DNA of 23,813 nt, from positions 1-23,813 of the forward strand of contig JAWQRM010000351.1 in the NCBI GenBank assembly GCA_033557675.1, read 5' to 3'. Shown one piece after another: positions 1 through 8,325 of this stretch; within the stretch, counting starts at the first letter, position 1, and every line of letters starts with the position of its first letter. Below the pieces are notes generated by a model. That model was given only the letters and a program-made list of their open reading frames with translations. It had not been told where the DNA came from and did not search any database. Both the position numbers and the translations under genes were made by a program. Source of the stretch: Coptodactyla brooksi (taxonomy: Eukaryota > Arthropoda > Insecta > Coleoptera > Scarabaeidae).

Positions 1-372
1 GGGTGAGGAAGGGTTGCGATTGCCTGTAAGATGAGTATTCATTAATAGTTGCAGGCTTTCCAGAGGGCTGCTGGTGAAACTGCCATCAGCCCTCTTCAAG
101 AGTCCTATTTGTGGCGAGGGATCTTTAGAGATCACCTTCTTTAGTCGGGAAAGCTCGGAGCAGTCTGTAGTTGTGTCACAGTAACTCCTCGAAGCCCTCC
201 TTTGGTTTTGCCAGAGAGTTTTTTTGTACTCTGAAAGACTGCTCTTGTAGGCGGCCCAGTCGGAGATTAGTTTGGTGTACTTAATTTTGTTGTACGCCAT
301 TCTTGTCTGCTTCTTCAGGTTACCTAGTTCTGAGGTCCACCAAGGGGTAGCCCTTCCTGAGTCAGCAGTTTT
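1..372 (-). pseudogene. ORF2 linker between endonuclease and reverse transcriptase
   Basis: A third open frame on the minus strand from about 372 to the window edge continues ORF2. It contains a P-W-W motif, the Lys-rich YKKTLWQNQRRA stretch, S-Y-C-D, an ELSRLKKVISK segment and LLMNTH. This is the usual spacer of R1/LOA-like polyproteins just ahead of the reverse transcriptase palm. The frame is open for about 124 codons and leaves the window without a stop. It is shifted relative to the endonuclease fragment, so the polyprotein is interrupted at 373-377. Confidence 0.75.
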
Positions 373-374
373 CT

Positions 375-1263
375 TCAGAAGTATTTCCTGTATGCTACCA
401 TCAGGGAGTTCATGAGAAACGTAGTCATAGTTTCCAGTTCACTGATGCTGTGTGGCTGGAGAATTGCCGTCTTACGAAGCTCCTTCGTTAGGAACTCCTG
501 GAACTTTCGAATATCTGTTTGTTTGGGATCGTGAGCAAGTTTAAGTACCCCTTGACACGTTCCAAGGTCAAAAGTGATCCATCTGTGGTCAGACATAAAC
601 ACAAGCTCCGAGACTTTCCAGTTCTGGATCCGATCTGAAATGCCTAAAGTAGCTAAGGTGATGTCAATAACTGTTTGGCAGTGTGAGGTCACAAAAGTGG
701 GCTCTGTGCCTCGGTTATGTACATCTAGATTAGTAGTGTTAAGGAACTCAAAGAGTCTTACCCCGCTGGTTATCGGATGCGCTGCCCCGCGCCGTAGAGT
801 GTCCATTGGAGTCGCATCCGTTTAACAGGTTTCAATTTTCCCTCCTGGAAGCATCCAACAGCCTCACCATATCCTCAGATGGAGGTACATCCTCGACGGG
901 AAGGTAGACAGAAGCAACTGTGATGCTGCTAGGTCTGCCTCCTAAGTAGCAGTCTTGTCTCACCGCGGTAACATCTCCAGTAGTTAACTGCGGTAATAAG
1001 TGTGCTTGGAGGTGTCTCGGCACGTAGATAGCAGTCCTTGACTTTCCACCTCCAGGGCAGCTGAAAAGAGAACCGCTTAAAGCACTAAATCCAAGAACCC
1101 TAGAGCCGGAGATCCAGGGTTCTTGTATCAGCGCTATGGTGTCCTTCATCATGTCTAAGTGTCGACAAAGAGTAGCCGAAGCAGCTCTGCTATGATGCAG
1201 GTTACATTGTACTACCCTTATAGTGTCGACACTTCCTCCATTCCGTCCATCCGAACTAATCAT
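375..1263 (-). pseudogene. ORF2 endonuclease domain (EEP/APE-like), frameshifted
   Basis: ORF2 starts with ATG at 1263-1261. The first frame (832-1263) gives the N-terminal endonuclease strand with QCNLHHS and the catalytic-Glu motif ALIQEPW. The middle of the domain continues in another frame around 750-831, where the motif GCDSNGHS (equivalent to GCDANAHH) and a G-S-A-S-D stretch appear. The C-terminal third (375 to about 755) has LFEFLNTTNL, an NRG-EPTFV stretch, VIDITLATL and the catalytic SDH motif. In R1/Jockey-type elements this domain nicks the chromosomal target for target-primed reverse transcription. Two frameshifts (near 831 and near 755) and a stop at 375-377 break it. Confidence 0.85.
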
Positions 1264-1468
1264 CGTTGATCGGTGGAGAAGATGCAGGCGTTGTCGGCGA
1301 GTCCAGGATGGATTCCGACACTAGTGTGGAGTCCGATGCTGACAGAGAGGCTTCATGTTGAGTGCTAGAGCTCCTCTTGTCACACAAGGTAACTTCCATG
1401 AGCTCCAGCTCCTCAGCGGCCTCCCCTGCATCTTCCACTTTCTCTTCCGGATCTTGACGCCGACTTTG
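1256..1468 (-). pseudogene. ORF1 C-terminal remnant of the non-LTR element
   Basis: Open frame of about 70 codons ending in TAG at 1256-1258, with a TAA at 1469-1471 closing it upstream. The product is acidic and rich in Ser, Thr and Glu, with no Cys-knuckle visible, so it is recognised only by position, immediately before ORF2. Its stop overlaps the ORF2 start in the octamer ATGATTAG, a layout that in known LINEs lets ribosomes reinitiate on ORF2. There is no ATG near the left end, so this is the tail of a longer frame that was lost or shifted. An alternative frame across 1430-1480 is Lys/Arg-rich and could be the true continuation. Confidence 0.5.
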
Positions 1469-1490
1469 TTAGGTTTGCAGACTTTTACAA

Positions 1491-1537
1491 ACTTATTTTA
1501 TGTTGAAATAGAACTAACATAACATTAAAACCACCAT
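1491..1537. other. AT-rich junction between two old elements
   Basis: Short AT-rich stretch between the LINE 5' region and the stop codon of the neighbouring transposase remnant. No target-site duplication or terminal repeat could be recognised. Confidence 0.3.
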
Positions 1538-2229
1538 TTAACAAATATGGTAACAAATAATCATATGGATGACACAGAACGTCTTCTCGCGATGGGTGAA
1601 TTTCATGAATGATATCTCATTGCATGAAGCGTCTGAGCAATCATCGTCATTCGAAGGGTCTAAGAAATATTCAACAGGGTTCTGTAAGGGTCCAGGATGG
1701 GTATTATAATATCCAACCGTGTACCACCCGTACAACAACATTGAACTTAGGGGCTATAGTTGGCGATAAACAATCGAGAACAACTTCAAAATGTCATCAC
1801 GCTTATTCAGACGGAAGTCAATACCATGCGCCAGAATGAAATTGGAGATACGGCGTAACAGACACTTTTGTCAGAGAGGTAGTCACGGATATCATTATGG
1901 TCCTTGAATGGAGGCCACGAATCGAGCAAAATAGTGTTGTTAACGGTGTTGGGGTAAGCGGCTTCCCTGAAAAATTCTACCATTAGGTAGAATTGTGTAA
2001 TGTATGTGGCATTGGAGAGCACAATTTTCTCTTGCTATATCACAAACAGCTTGGACCCTAGTTTGTCATTTACAAAGTACATCGGGAGTATAGTATAGCT
2101 ATGTTTTTGTCCATTGAGGGACTGGGAAAATCTGATAACGTCCTTATATCCTCTGAAGTCGAGTGAACGCGTATAGCTGAATTCGAGTACAAATCCTCAC
2201 TCGTCACAATCTACGATGAAGTAATAATG

Positions 2230-2287
2230 CTGTAATAAGCAAGTAAATTCAAACGTAATTGGATCAATATATTCTAGAAGTACAAAC
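2230..2287 (-). other. Candidate 58-nt intron in transposase remnant
   Basis: On the minus strand the segment starts GTTTGTACTT after an AspGln codon pair and ends TTATTACAG. Removing it restores one open frame from the HTH block into the block that contains the first catalytic Asp (VDCDE). A frame-restoring GT-AG segment with a pyrimidine/AT-rich end supports a genuine small intron. Confidence 0.5.
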
Positions 2288-2444
2288 CTGGTCCACAAAC
2301 ATCTTCTCCGTCAGGAATTTGGTTACTTTGCGCCTGACGAGACGAGCTCCCTTTTTGAACTTAACAATCAAGGAGGCGCTCGCCTTGAAATCGTAAACGT
2401 ATCCATGCCCCTTGTTGATCCTCAGCGCCATCCGCTGCAGATCG

Positions 2445-2630
2445 CTGTCGGAAAGGCAAGCCAATAAAGGCAGTTGTCACAAAATATAATAAGCAAGGTA
2501 TAAACTACATGATGAACGCATAAATTGCAATGTTTATAAATACGTACCAAAGGCAGTTGTCATAAAATATAATAAGCAAGGTATGAACTAGATGATGAGC
2601 GCATAAATCGCAATGTTTATAAATATGTAC
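2445..2630 (-). other. Intron-like GT-AG insertion in transposase remnant (186 nt)
   Basis: On the minus strand the segment begins GTACAT directly after the coding block ending in AENLKD and ends CCGACAG directly before the block starting with SDLQRMAL. The related transposase at 19282 has no interruption at this point. The join is one base out of frame, consistent with decay. Most of the segment is an 83-bp tandem duplication. Confidence 0.45.
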
Positions 2631-2631
2631 C
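2466..2631. repeat. Tandem duplication, two 83-bp units
   Basis: Units 2466-2548 and 2549-2631 match along their whole length with about six differences, so roughly 93 percent identity by eye. Each unit carries its own GTACNT donor-like sequence on the minus strand. The duplication lies almost exactly on the intron-like segment of the transposase remnant. Confidence 0.9.
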
Positions 2632-2999
2632 ATCTTTGAGATTTTCTGCTATCTCTGGAAGAAGAAGATCGGCAATGGCGCGTAGTCCGGCTTGGCGATC
2701 CCGAACAAGATCTCATTCCTTCTCGAAGATGCGCAACTTGATCACGTCGTTCTCCGTGGAAATGAAGCGATACACAGTGCGCATCGTTGACAGCTTTCGA
2801 TGACCTTTTACAGAAGAACGATAGAAGACGAAGCCTGTCGGATCTAGGGCAATGTGGGATGATAATTGGGATCCAGCGCCTCATGGCCCTCCCGATCTAA
2901 ATACTCCGTGATATCTACCTCCGTGTTGCCCAGTGATATGTCGAGGATTATGCCCTTGAGCAAGCGATACTTCCGTAGAATTGTACATCAAAATATATA

Positions 3000-3255
3000 C
3001 AGGGTGCCCATTATGTATGGAGTATAGTATATATCTCAGTAAATGTCGACTTTATAACAAAAAATTAAATAAAAATTGTTTAACATTTTATTTTCCATAA
3101 TACGACAGTATTCAATTGTTTTTATTTCAGAAAACAAATGAGTAACGAATAACACCATAATTTTTTTAAATAGCAATGTACCCTTATACCAGAAACTTTT
3201 TGAAAAAAATGTAAAAACTGTTCTTAAGTTAATTTCACCAATAACATGGATCTAA
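3000..3255 (+). repeat. Left terminal inverted repeat of mariner element 1
   Basis: Pairs with 4132-4406 in inverse orientation. The match runs from the terminal CAGG to the shared TTAATTTCACCAATAACATG block. Confidence 0.88.
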
Positions 3256-3354
3256 ATACCCGAGATCTCTCGAGGTGTCTTAACAATTGAATGTGGGCTA
3301 TTAATGTGACAGAATCTTGTTTATGTAAATAAATTGGTACATTAAAAAATAAAA

Positions 3355-4024
3355 ATGGTGCATTTAACAGAAACTGAATGCATAGAAATTTTAATTATGG
3401 TCTGTTATGGGGATCGCAAATGAACACAATTACAAGTATGTGAAATTGTTAATGAGCGTTATCCACATCGAGAACCAATCACTCAGCCAGTAGTTAGCAA
3501 AACTTTGAAACGCTTTAGGGAAACTGGTAATGTTAAAGATCTGCCGAAGACTGGTCCGCAGAGATTTGCGACAAATGAAGATAAAAAGCTCGATGTTTTA
3601 ATAGAACTCGAAGAAAATCCAAACACTTCAACTTATTATCAGTTATGTGCAAGCCATGTCATTAGTAAAGGTTCCATGCACAAAATATTACATTCAAAAA
3701 AATCACATCCGTACAAATCGACTTTATTGCAAGAATTATCCGAAGATGACTACAATCGGCGTATTGAATTTTGTGAATTTATGATGGAGCGAATCAACAA
3801 CAATCCAAATCTTCTCAATAATACTGTTTTTTCTGACGAAGCTACGTTTTGTTTAAATGGAAATGTAAATTAGCATAATTGTCGATACTGGGCCGCTGAA
3901 AATCTACATTGGATGACCCAAACCACAAAAATTAAACGTATGGGTGGGAATTTGTGCAGATCACATAATTGGACTTTTGCAGTTAATAGCGGACACATTG
4001 AACACTTATTACTATGAAAAATAT
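3355..4024 (+). pseudogene. Mariner-type transposase, element 1, disrupted
   Basis: The ATG at 3355 opens a frame starting MVHLTETE, typical of the helix-turn-helix N-terminus of insect Tc1/mariner-superfamily (DUF4817-type) transposases. A TGA at 3421 (where CGA is likely) interrupts it. The frame then runs through KRFRETGNV, ISKGSMHKIL, the DYNRRIEFCEF helix and the first catalytic Asp in VFSDEATF. A TAG at 3871 replaces an expected Arg codon before HNCRYW. A frameshift near 3925 then leads to the LNVWVGI block. The sequence ends soon after TYYYEKYF, so the regions with the second and third catalytic acidic residues are deleted. It is a non-autonomous fossil. Confidence 0.88.
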
Positions 4025-4131
4025 TTTATTGTTAATTTCGTTTTGTCTTCAAGCATTTTAAGAGAGACGTACACTATTTTTCGTTCATTTGTTTTATTTT
4101 GTATGTAGATGCATAATCTACTGGTAATAAG

Positions 4132-4406
4132 ATTAGATTCATGTTATTGGTGAAATTAACTTATAAACAGTTTTTACATCTTTTCAAAAATTTTCTCATA
4201 TAAGGATACTAACATTTTGCATCATCGAAAAAGAAGGGTACAGGGCTATTTAAAAAATTAAAGTGTTATTCGTTACCTATTTGTATTCTGAAATAAAAAT
4301 GCTGTCGTATTATGGAAAATAAAATATTAAACAACTTTTATTTATTTTTTTATAAAGTCGATATTTACTGAGCTATATACTACATTCCATACATAATGGG
4401 CACCTG
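4132..4406 (-). repeat. Right terminal inverted repeat of mariner element 1
   Basis: Inverse copy of 3000-3255 with small indels, ending in CACCTG followed by the TA target duplication. Confidence 0.88.
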
Positions 4407-4408
4407 TA

Positions 4409-4822
4409 TATCGTATATATGCTTGACCGAGTTTACCTGAACTAGTACGCAGAGGCTCGACGTGGATGATGAGTAATATGTCCAACGAAAGTTTAAAAAT
4501 GCGTAATTCCAACGAAATTATCATCAAATTACATATGAAGCTATAGTAAACACAATTTTATACAGTACTGGCACCACGCTTGAGCGTGGGGAACGTGGTT
4601 TAAAGTAACTTTGTAGATACATTTTCCCAAACCATCTAAACCGATTTCAGTGAGGTTGTGAAGTCGATTAATGTTAATTAGAGCCATGCACGAACATCAA
4701 AATCAGATCTTTTATACTCTATAACTATAAATGTTTGAAGTACCATACTGCATGAGAATTTTATAATACAACATTATTCTATTCGCCACCTTTGCCCAAA
4801 AAGGGCAACCTGTATTTTTCTA
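4409..4822. other. Unassigned spacer between mariner elements 1 and 2
   Basis: AT-rich with no recognisable gene. It contains a small hairpin (CCACGCT/AGCGTGG near 4573-4588) and the GGGCAA and AACCTGTAT hairpins at 4792-4830. The part next to 4408 may be the severed N-terminal side of the pogo-like remnant at 1538-2990, but I could not confirm this. Confidence 0.4.
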
Positions 4823-4830
4823 TACAGGTT
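4792..4830. repeat. Two adjacent short hairpins at a mariner end
   Basis: TTGCCC/GGGCAA (4792-4797 with 4803-4808) is followed by AACCTGTAT/ATACAGGTT (4807-4815 with 4822-4830). The second pair contains CCTG-TA facing TA-CAGG, the terminal bases used by the neighbouring mariner elements. It may be the scar of a second mariner end abutting element 2. Confidence 0.6.
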
Positions 4831-5475
4831 GTTCCAATGAAAATTAGCCATCTCTATAACTTGACAAACGCAAGGTTTTGAAAAAATTACAAGAACACAT
4901 CAACTATTATTTTGAAGGGGACTAATTTTTGAGCAAAAACTTAATGTAATTTCATCCCTGTAGGGGGTGTAACAACCTTCTTAAAATTTTTCAATCATAT
5001 GAGTGACACCTCATCGAAGAGCTCTTTTCATTTTTTACATGACCACGGTTTTTTTTACTTAGCCAACTCCTTACCAAGAGATTAATTTTCTATGTGTAAA
5101 AGTAAAAATACCGTTTTCAAATATGACGTTTCGTTACGCCATGAAAGCTTACATTTAATATTTGATGCATAACTTTCGTGAGGCCACCTATATGTTCAAT
5201 ATTTTATGCATACATTTTAATATATAAAAAGTACTGGTTCTATCGCTAACGAAAACTAGAAGATGCACATCGTACAGGACTTTCTCTTACCTTGCCCCCG
5301 GTTTAAATACAAAAAAAAATGTAAAAAAAATCCAGAGAGAACTGTTGATTTTAAGCATGTACTATCCTTATAGTTTTTTACGCGCAATTTTATCTAGATT
5401 AAAAAAATATACTTTGTTACAAACCGTTGTAAATATTTAAAACAATATCCCACGACTGTAATGTTTTTCGCTATA

Positions 5476-6028
5476 GTATCCGTAGAATTTTAAAACATAA
5501 ATTCCATCCATTTAAAATGATTTTTGTCCAAGAACTAAACGAGGATGATCCAGATCGACGACTGCAATTTTACAATTCGCTTTTTAATATATATTTTTCG
5601 GACGAATGGGCCTTTGTATTGAAAGGCGAAGTAAATAGACACAACTTTCGCTTTCGAAGTGATGCGAATTCACACTGGTTTAGATAAAGTCACTCTTAGC
5701 GACCCCAAAACCTAAATGTGTGGGCCGGAATTTTTAGTGATCGTGTTGTGGGACCATTTCTTATTGACAGTAATCTATACGTAAATCAAGAACCTTATGT
5801 AGACTTGCCACAAAATTACATTCATCTTATGGTAACCGATATCTTTGAAAATGAAAACAATTTAATTTAATTCAGTGCACCCCGCTCTATGGTATTAGGG
5901 TTCGCGAATTTTTAAAGCACTGCATTCCCGGACATCCAAAATTGGATGTCCGGGAATGCGAAATCTCCTTAGATTTCTTTCTTTGGGGACATCCCAAATC
6001 AAAAATTTACGTACCTCATAAGAACTAA
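5476..6028 (+). pseudogene. Mariner-type transposase, element 2, disrupted
   Basis: Recognisable from RRILKHKFHPFK and VQELNEDDPDRRLQF through the first catalytic Asp in YFSDEWAF, then EVNRHNFRFRSD, LNVWAGIFSDRVVGPFLID and, after a frameshift near 5890, YGIRVREFLKH. The third acidic motif survives as LDFFLWGHPKSK, ending at TAA 6026-6028. In-frame stops (after HWFR, and again after SHS) and the missing N-terminus make it inactive. The block containing the second catalytic Asp is absent. The stretch just before LDFFLWG, normally Trp/Pro-rich, is replaced by a perfect palindrome (5922-5959). Confidence 0.85.
5922..5959. repeat. Perfect 18-bp inverted repeat inside mariner transposase
   Basis: Arms 5922-5939 and 5942-5959 are exact inverse complements (GCATTCCCGGACATCCAA) with a 2-base spacer. 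The left arm encodes part of the expected protein (HCIPGHP). The right arm has no counterpart in the family and looks like an inverse copy of the left arm. Confidence 0.97.
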
Positions 6029-6428
6029 CTCCTAAGATCATTTCCGAATGTCTCATTTTGAAAACAGACGTTTTAATTTGCTTAATTTTTGAATTTCTAT
6101 ATTATTGTGTTGTTTTTCTTTGTTAAAAACAAATAAAAAGTTTTTTATTTTGATAAAATGTCATTTTTGTCTTCATAACAAAATAATATCTCGGTAAGGA
6201 GTTGACCGATTTAAGAGAAAAATCATGGTTGTGTAGAAAACGAAAAGAGCTTTTCAATGAGATGTCATTAGATCCCTCATTCAATTGAAAAAATTTAAGC
6301 GGTACTCCCCCTATAGAGATGAATATGAATTTTCGCCGGTAACCGATTTTGCGTTCTACTTTTAACAAATCAAGTATATGTTAAACTTCGGCGTTTCTAT
6401 GCAGAACAAGTTCCGTAAGAACTTAATA

Positions 6429-8045
6429 CAGTGCGATATTAAAATCTCGTTCCATAGTATTTCTAAGCCTTGCCCGCAATACGAGGATATTTGCTAGTAC
6501 CTTGGTCAAAGTGGGACGCATAGTGACGCATGCTTCATCATATTGTCGATGTGGCGGCATTACGAGGATTACGGGCATTATTCAGTTATTCAGCACGCAT
6601 AGCACATCTATTTCTAGTGAATATAATTAAAAGAAATGGGCGTGTACACCGCTGAAGAAAAATTACAACTTATCCTGCCGCCACCGCCTAAGTGGTATTA
6701 CGGTGGCAGGTCTGCAAGCGATTGCCACGATTTATTTGTTCAATCTTTTGCAGGAGGGCCCGCTCCCGCTAGATAAACTAGTATCACACATATTTAGAAG
6801 TTTGAGAAAAGTTATAGCAGTGTACCAAATCCCGCTTAACAGAGCGCTGACCTGAAAAAGATTAAAGAGAAAGTAAGAAGGGACGAAATGATTTGTGCTG
6901 CTGTGGAAGCAGACAACACAAGATCATCCAAACGTATTAGCGGGGAATTGGGAGTAGACAGTAAAACTGTACTGTGAGTGTTTTGCACAAGCACGACTAC
7001 AAGAGCTATAAAGTCGGTAAAAGTCAAGAGATTTTTCCCGAGGATAATATTCGAAGGATGGAGTTTTGTGAGCGCGTAACGGAAAAGGCAAATGAGGATG
7101 AAAACTTTATTCAAAATATTGTTTTCGCCGATGAATTTACTTTTCCATTGCATGGAAAACAATCCTGCTGTTGTTCGTTATTGGTCTCTGGAAAATTTGC
7201 ATCAAAGATTTCCTGTTCGTACTCAATATCCGCAAGAACTGAACGTTTGGACTGGAATTCTTGGTGACCATTTAATAGGCCCTTTTTTATTGATGGGACA
7301 TTAACTTCTCGGAAATACGTAGCATTGTAGATACGGAAATACTTCCTGCTATACGCGACATTCCTGGAATAGACCTGGATGGTGTTTGGTATCAGCAAGA
7401 TGGCTGCCCGGCACATAATGCGGTTATAGTTAAAGCATTTTTAACAAATTCATTTCCTAATCGCATTATGAGTGGGAAAGGGGGTACTAAATGGCCAGCT
7501 AGATTTCCAGATTTGTCCCCAAACGACTTTTTTCCGTGGAGCTTCTTGAAATAGGCCGTGTACGGCTACGAGCGAGCAGAAAATCTGGATGCTCTGAGAG
7601 CTAAAATAACAGAAACAGCTAACTTTCTCACACCTGAAATGCTTTCTAATGTTAGAAGAAATTTCTATGAAAGATGAGGTTACTGTTTGGCATCTCATGG
7701 CGGCCTATTTGAGCTGCTATTGTAATTCTTTTAATTTAGTATCCTTTTTTATGTTCAGACGGGGTTTTAAGAATTTATTTTATTTTAGAATATTTTTTAT
7801 TTTTCTTTTATAAGAATAGATTTATGTTCCTTTTGTGCAGTCAACATTCAATGCTAATAACATTTAAAAGCAGATTTCCGTTTTACGTAAGTAAAAGAGC
7901 ACTAGCTAGTACGATACACTACCATCGACGTATCAAACGCGATTGACCTTGTCGCTAACCGTTCAGCAACGCAGAACCTTGTTCCCACTACGTATTGAGG
8001 GTGCGGCTTAAAAGTGCTATGGTACGAGATTTTTTCTTCACACTG
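6429..8045 (+). mobile_element. Mariner element 3 (DD41D type), nearly full length
   Basis: A 1617-bp element with ends CAGTGCGATATT and its inverse (ending CACTG), flanked by TA at 6427-6428 and 8046-8047. The inverted repeats match well over the outer 55-60 bp (ATCTCGTNCCATAG, TAAGCC, CAATACG). It lies only about 15 bp beyond the end of element 2, in the same orientation. It is the most complete transposon in the window, although its gene is broken. Confidence 0.9.
6636..7725 (+). pseudogene. DD41D-type mariner transposase, element 3, frameshifted
   Basis: Starts MGVYTAEEK at 6636 and ends TAA at 7723-7725. The N-terminal HTH half is scrambled by stops (around 6770-6840). The rest is readable in successive frames: KRISGELGVDSKTVL, VLHKHDYKSYKVG, DNIRRMEFCERV, the first Asp in VFADEFTF, then (shifted near 7155) VVRYWSLENLHQRFP and ELNVWTGILGDHLIGPF, and (shifted near 7295) FIDGTLTSRKY. 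The second Asp lies in WYQQDGCPAHN and the third in PDLSPNDFF. By my codon count, 41 residues separate the second and third Asp, which is the DD41D signature known from the rosa lineage. All three catalytic Asp codons survive, but stops (near 7335, 7554, 7675) and frameshifts abolish function. Confidence 0.9.
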
Positions 8046-8250
8046 TATGTATACATCAGGCTTCAAGTAATGCGATCACATTTGCCAGCAATTCCTACTA
8101 ACTACAGCAGGTATACAAGTATAACGTCTATAGTACAAATTTTTTGTTCACATTAGCGCGATGTTTCCATTGTTCAGTGTTTATGTTATCAAGCGTCTGC
8201 TATATTATTATATTTGGAAATCCAAAATCTGACATTTGTGTTTTTTCCAG

Positions 8251-8325
8251 AAACGAAGCAAGAATTGGAAGACCTTATGGCCGACATAAAGAAAACTTCC
8301 AACAAGGTTCGTGCCAAGTTAAAAT
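8251..8325 (+). CDS. Syx1A: Syntaxin 1A, internal exon (Habc domain, Hb-Hc junction)
   Basis: A 75-nt exon preceded by TTTTTTCCAG and followed by GTAAGT. It encodes KTKQELEDLMADIKKTSNKV plus RAKLK, the segment after the conserved DEKTK block in animal syntaxin 1. Syntaxin 1A is a plasma-membrane t-SNARE that, with SNAP-25 and synaptobrevin, drives synaptic-vesicle fusion. This segment belongs to the regulatory N-terminal three-helix Habc bundle that folds back on the SNARE motif and binds Unc18/Rop. The exon opens with two bases of a split codon and ends with one base of the next, in phase with the exon at 9948. The upstream exon (N-terminal peptide and helices Ha and Hb) was not found in 1-8250 and should lie outside the window. 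Confidence 0.95.

Larger units (their letters stand above)
1..1490 (-). mobile_element. R1/LOA-like non-LTR retrotransposon, 5' part, runs off left edge
   Basis: Read on the minus strand, this stretch carries the end of an ORF1, an ORF2 with an apurinic-type (EEP) endonuclease, and the linker that normally leads into the reverse transcriptase. The reverse transcriptase itself would lie beyond position 1. The order, the endonuclease motifs and the linker style (a PWW motif followed by a YCD motif) fit the R1/LOA/Jockey group of insect LINEs; I cannot fix the clade. The 5' limit is set near 1490, where recognisable coding similarity stops and AT-rich sequence begins. At least three frame changes make it non-functional. 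Confidence 0.85.
1538..2990 (-). pseudogene. Decayed pogo/Tc5-like DDE transposase with intron-like gaps
   Basis: Minus-strand pieces align in order with the pogo-like protein at 19282-20552. The N-terminal part (about 2975-2631) includes KLSTMRTVYRF, equivalent to LSTVRGRF. The HTH (2288-2444) includes SDLQRMAL and DFKAS-SLIVKFKK, equivalent to MDLQRWAI and DFKASKKWILHFKR. The catalytic start near 2200 reads D-E-stop-G-F where the family has DESGF, followed by QKHSYTILP. The centre (1840-2040) has a second acidic motif, LLDSW. The C-terminus (1538-1790) has LLYGWYTVGYY and a Cys/His-rich tail. In-frame stops, frameshifts and loss of the segment between the LLDSW region and the C-terminal block (about 1840) make it a pseudogene. 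Mariner element 1 inserted at 2998 cuts off its N-terminal side. No terminal inverted repeats were seen. Confidence 0.75.
3000..4406 (+). mobile_element. Mariner element 1 (Tc1/mariner, DD41D-like), deletion copy
   Basis: A 1407-bp element flanked by TA on both sides (2998-2999 and 4407-4408), with matching ends CAGGGTGCCCATTATG and its inverse. The inverted repeats extend inwards about 256 bp on the left and 275 bp on the right; the right copy has an extra stretch of about 30 bp. It holds one broken transposase. It inserted into, or at the edge of, the decayed pogo-like sequence on its left. Confidence 0.9.
4825..6413 (+). mobile_element. Mariner element 2 (Tc1/mariner superfamily), decayed
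   Basis: About 1.59 kb. The left end CAGGTTGTTCC follows TA at 4823-4824. The right end near 6413 is its degenerate inverse (about GGAACTTGTTCTG on the minus strand). The inverted repeats are about 250 bp long; the best block pairs 5010-5080 (CTCATCGAAGAGCTCTTTTC, GCCAACTCCTTACC) with 6185-6265. It differs in end sequence from elements 1 and 3, so it is a separate family. Confidence 0.75.

Noticed and set aside
1..8250. Search for the upstream Syx1A exon encoding the DDFFAQVEEIR region
   Set aside because: No plus-strand segment with matching translation and an AG/GT pair was found; it is probably outside the window.
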